DNA from: Trogon surrucura
Lineage: Eukaryota > Chordata > Aves > Trogoniformes > Trogonidae
DNA: 64,000 nucleotides
Assembly (NCBI GenBank): GCA_020746105.1
Contig: CM036657.1
Span: forward strand, 3,185,652 to 3,249,651
Direction: 5' to 3'
Positions 60,840-64,000 of the stretch are shown here, in pieces. The notes under the pieces are model-generated. The model was not told the DNA's origin and searched no databases. It was given only the letters and a program-made list of their open reading frames with translations. Position 1 is the stretch's first letter, and every line of letters starts with the position of its first letter. The translations under genes and the position numbers were made by a program.

Positions 60840-63800
60840 GGTACACATTGAACTTCACCATCTTTCATCATCACCCACCAAGTAGTTCCAGGGCCTTGAG
60901 CGAAAGCAACCCCACGAATGGGTTCGCCTTGCCTGAAGCAGGAAATACCCAGACAGTCTTCCCCAACAAATTCCTTTCATACACCACAGGGACTTTATCT
61001 CCCTCTACTGTATGTAAAGGCTCTGAATGAGCAGGACCAGCACAACTGATGGATCCTCTGTTGTTAACTAACCAGGTGGCATGTGCTAAATGCATGTCCC
61101 AATTTTTAAAAGTTCCACCTCCCATAGCTTTCAGAGTAGTTTTTAACAGTCCATTGTATCGTTCAAATTTTCCAGACGCTTGTGCATGATAAAGGATATG
61201 ATATACCCATTCAATACCATGTTCTTTAGCCCAATTGTCTATAAGATTGTTTTTGAAATGAGTCCCATTATCTGATTCAATTCTTTCTGGAGTGCCGTGT
61301 CGCCACAAGATCTGCTTTTCTAGGCCCAAGATAGTGTTTCGGGCAGTGGCGTGAGGCACGGGATATGTTTCCAACCATCCAGTGGTTGCTTCCACCATAG
61401 TGAGCACATAGCGCTTACCCTGGCGAGTTAGAGGAAGTGTGATGTAATCAATCTACCAGGCCTCCCCATACCTATATTTTAACCATCGTTCCCCATGCCT
61501 CAAAGGTTTTAATGGCTTAGCTTGCTTAATTTCGGCGCATATTTCACTATCATGGATAACCTGCGCAATAGCGTCCATAGTTAAATCCACCCCTCGGTCA
61601 CGAGCCCATCTGTATGTTCCATCTCTTCCCTGATGTCCTGAAGTGTCATGGGCCCACCGAGCTAGAAACAGTTCTCCTTTATGTTTCCAGTCCAAGTCTA
61701 TTTGGAACACTTGAGTAGCCTGATCCACTTGCTGGTTGTGTCGATGTTCCTCAGTGACACAACTTTTGGGCACATGGGCATCTACGTGGCGTACCTTTAC
61801 AACTAAGTTCTCTAGCCGAGCAGCAATGTCTTGCCATAGTTCAGCAGCCCAAATAGGCTTACCTCTGCGCTGCCAGTTATTGTGTTTCCACTGTTTTAAC
61901 CAACCCCAAAAAGCATTTACCGCCATCCATGAGTCAGTATAAAGATAGAGCACTGGTCATTTTTCCCATTCAGCAATGTCTAAGGCCAGCTGGATGGCTT
62001 TTACCTCCGCAGACTGTCTCGATCCACCTTCTCCCTCAGTTGCTTCTGCAACTCGACGTGTGGGACTCCACACAGCAGCTTTCCACTTGGGACAATTTCC
62101 TACAAGGTGACAAGATCCATCAGTGAATAGGGCATACTGCTTTTCATTATCTGGTAACTGATTATATGGTGGAGTTTCTTCAGCACATGTCACCACCTCC
62201 TTAGGTGGCATTGCAAGGTCTTTACCTTGTGGCCAGTCTGCGATTACCTCTAAAAGTCCTGGACGATTGTGATGACCCATTCGAGCTCTCTGTGTAATTA
62301 GGGCAGTCCATTTACTCCATGTAGCATCGGTGGCATGATGTGTGGAAGGAACTTTACTCTTGAACATCCAGTTTAGGACTGATATTCGTGGTACTAGGAG
62401 AAGCTGTGCATCAGTACCAATCACTTCCGAAGCAGCTTTAACTCCTTCATATGCAGCCAATATTTCTTTTTCAATTGCAGTACAGTTGGCCTCAGAGCCT
62501 CTATATTTTCGGCTCCAAAATCCTAAGGGTCGACCTCGAGTTTCTCCTGGTGCCCTCTGCCAGAGGCTCCAGGCAGGACCATTGTCCCCAGCTGCGGTGT
62601 ATAGCAAATTTTTAATATCTTGTCCTGTTCGGATTGGCCCAAGAGCTACTGCCTGTACGATCTCGTGTTTGATTTGTTCAAAGGCCTGTTGCTGTTCAGG
62701 GCCCCATTGAAATTTGTTTTTCTTTCGAGTCACATTAAAAAGAGGTTTCACAATCTGACTATAACCAGGAATATGCATTCTCCAGAAACCCACAGTACCT
62801 AAGAAGGATTGTGTTTCTTTTTTGTTAGTTGGTGGCAACATAGCTGATATTGTGTCAATCACGTCTATTGGGATCTGGCGACGCCCATCTTACCATTTCA
62901 CTCCCAAATAATGGATCTCTCGTGCAGGTCCCTTGACCTTGCTTCTCTTTATGGCAAAACCAGCATCCAAAAGAATCTCAATTATTTTCTTACCTTTCGT
63001 GAAAACTTCTTCTGCTGTGTTACCCCATACGATGATGTCATCGATGTATTGCAGATGTTCCGGAGCTCCACCCCTCTCCAGGGCAGTATGGATCAGTCCA
63101 TGGCAGATGGTAGGGCTGTGTTTCCACCCCTGGGGCAGTCGGTTCCAGGTGTACTGGATACCCCTCCAGGTGAAAGCAAACTGCGGCCTGCATTCTGCTG
63201 CTATAGGAATAGAGAAAAACGCACTAGCAATGTCAATTGTGGCATACCACTTAGCTGCCTTTGACTCCAGTTCTTACTGAAGGTCTAACATGTCCAGCAC
63301 GGCAGCACTCATTGGTGGTGTAACCACATTTAGGCCACGATAGTCTACAGTTAATCTCCGTTTTCCATCAGACTTTCGCACAGGCCAGATAGGACTGTTA
63401 AATGGTGATCGAGCTTTACTGATCACTCCTTGGATTTCTAGGTGACATATCAGCTTGTGGATGGGAACTACAGAGTCTCGGTTGGTACGATATTGTCGTC
63501 GATACACTGTTATAGTAGAAATTGGTACTTGTTGGTCTTCAGTTTTCATCAGTCCTACGACACTAGACTCCTCTGACAGTTTGGGCAAACTAGACAGCTG
63601 ATCATTGTCCTCACTCTCTACAGCTGCTATGCCAAAAGCCCATCGATACCCTCTTGGATCCTCATAATACCCTCTCTTGAGGAAGTCTATGCCAAGGATG
63701 CATGGGGCATTTGGACCAGTCACTATGGGGTGCTTTTTCCACATATTCCCAGTAAGGCTCATTTTGACCTCCAATACAGACAGTTGTTGAGAACCACCCA

Positions 63801-63960
63801 TCACTCCAGAAATAGTAACAGTTTCAGTTCCTGTATGATTCGTTAGCATTAGGGTGCACTGTGCACCAGTGTCCACCAGAGCTCTATATTTTCGTGGTTC
63901 TAATGTGCCAGGCCACCGAATCCACACAGTCCAATAAACTCGGTTGTCCCTCTCCTCCAC
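60840..63960 (-). pseudogene. pol: ERV6 pol: protease, RT, RNase H, integrase
   Basis: Four open blocks on the minus strand. 63,960-63,274: protease (RALVDTGAQCTLM) and RT fingers (SPFNSPIWPVRKSDGKRRLT), ending in a stop. Then 63,270-62,890: DIASAFFSIPI, LPQGWKHSPTICHG and the catalytic QYIDDIIVWG, with a stop at about 62,890. 62,862-61,957: thumb (LGTVGFWRMHIPGYS), connection and RNase H (FTDGS, SAEVKAIQLAL). 61,953-61,453: RNase H end (YTDSWMAVN, HVDAH) and zinc region (H residues kept, one Cys of CXXC lost). 61,407-60,871: integrase core with ESDNGTHF and KFERYNG; its first Asp (IDYITLPL) sits just before. Only about four defects, so this pol is fairly well kept. Confidence 0.9.
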
Positions 63961-64000
63961 CTGGCTGGAGGCAGGGCCCCTCTAATTTTGAGGTTGATTC

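Larger units (their letters stand above)
60399..64000 (-). mobile_element. ERV6, ERV-L-like provirus, 3' half
   Basis: A minus-strand element whose 3' LTR is LTR-I (60,399-60,470, truncated) preceded by a polypurine tract. Upstream are integrase, RNase H, RT and protease. Gag and the 5' LTR would lie beyond base 64,000. This identifies LTR-I, found solo at 56-57.7 kb, as the LTR of this lineage. Confidence 0.88.

Overview
The window looks like avian nuclear DNA made almost entirely of repeats. The evidence for a bird is several CR1 LINEs with the typical 3' end (runs of ATTCTATG octamers), endogenous retroviruses (ERVs) of alpha/beta-, gamma- and L-like types, and a tRNA-headed SINE with a CR1-like tail of the kind known from passerines. 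I see no single-copy host gene, no functional host tRNA or rRNA gene, and no CRISPR array. Family labels LTR-A to LTR-I, ERV1 to ERV6 and CR1-1 to CR1-6 are local names used only here.

The backbone is a 177-bp tandem satellite. Each monomer carries a telomere-like CCCTAACCCTAACC core followed by a conserved non-telomeric body. It surfaces in about 17 blocks from base 11 to 59,899. It runs in the CCCTAA-forward direction in most blocks and inverted in 29.6-30.97, 38.5-38.7, 44.57-45.15 and 58.6-59.9 kb. The cleanest array is 53,469-56,058. Nearly everything else is a mobile element inserted into this satellite or into another mobile element.

Layout. 1-7,476: end of an LTR-C, satellite, then ERV1 (minus strand, betaretrovirus-like, tRNA-Lys-type primer site, gag, dUTPase-protease, RT, RNase H, integrase), with two LTR-B solo LTRs inside it. 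7,757-16,143: ERV2 (plus strand), interrupted by a CR1 and by a three-deep LTR nest. 16,318-28,864: an LTR-C, CR1-2a, then CR1-2b, which is split by ERV3 (itself split by CR1-3) and by a SINE. 29,612-30,473: complete LTR-C. 30,969-38,480: ERV4 (minus strand), a young chimeric provirus whose two LTRs differ at 2 of 456 bases and which keeps an intact 404-aa env. 38,704-44,567: LTR-C split by ERV5, a wrecked gammaretrovirus-like element. 44,568-53,468: satellite, LTR-H, several LTR-C and LTR-B copies, CR1-4, and the 3.2-kb CR1-6. 53,469-58,604: main satellite array, an inverted pair of LTR-I, and LTR-C. 58,605-64,000: inverted satellite, CR1-5, LTR-F, and the 3' half of ERV6 (minus strand, ERV-L-like pol), whose LTR is LTR-I.

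The insertions can be ordered. Many target-site duplications are still readable (CATAG and CTGTC for LTR-C, GGGATC for LTR-B, CCCTG for LTR-D, ACCAT for LTR-E, CACAC for ERV3, CAGAG for ERV4, GCCTT for LTR-I). The most unusual points are (i) LTR-C sitting at the same two positions of the 177-bp monomer again and again, which suggests that satellite plus LTR was amplified as a composite unit; (ii) the same satellite inversion junction at 29.6 and 58.6 kb; and (iii) the chimeric but young ERV4, with two matrix-like domains, two different integrase ends and an intact envelope gene.
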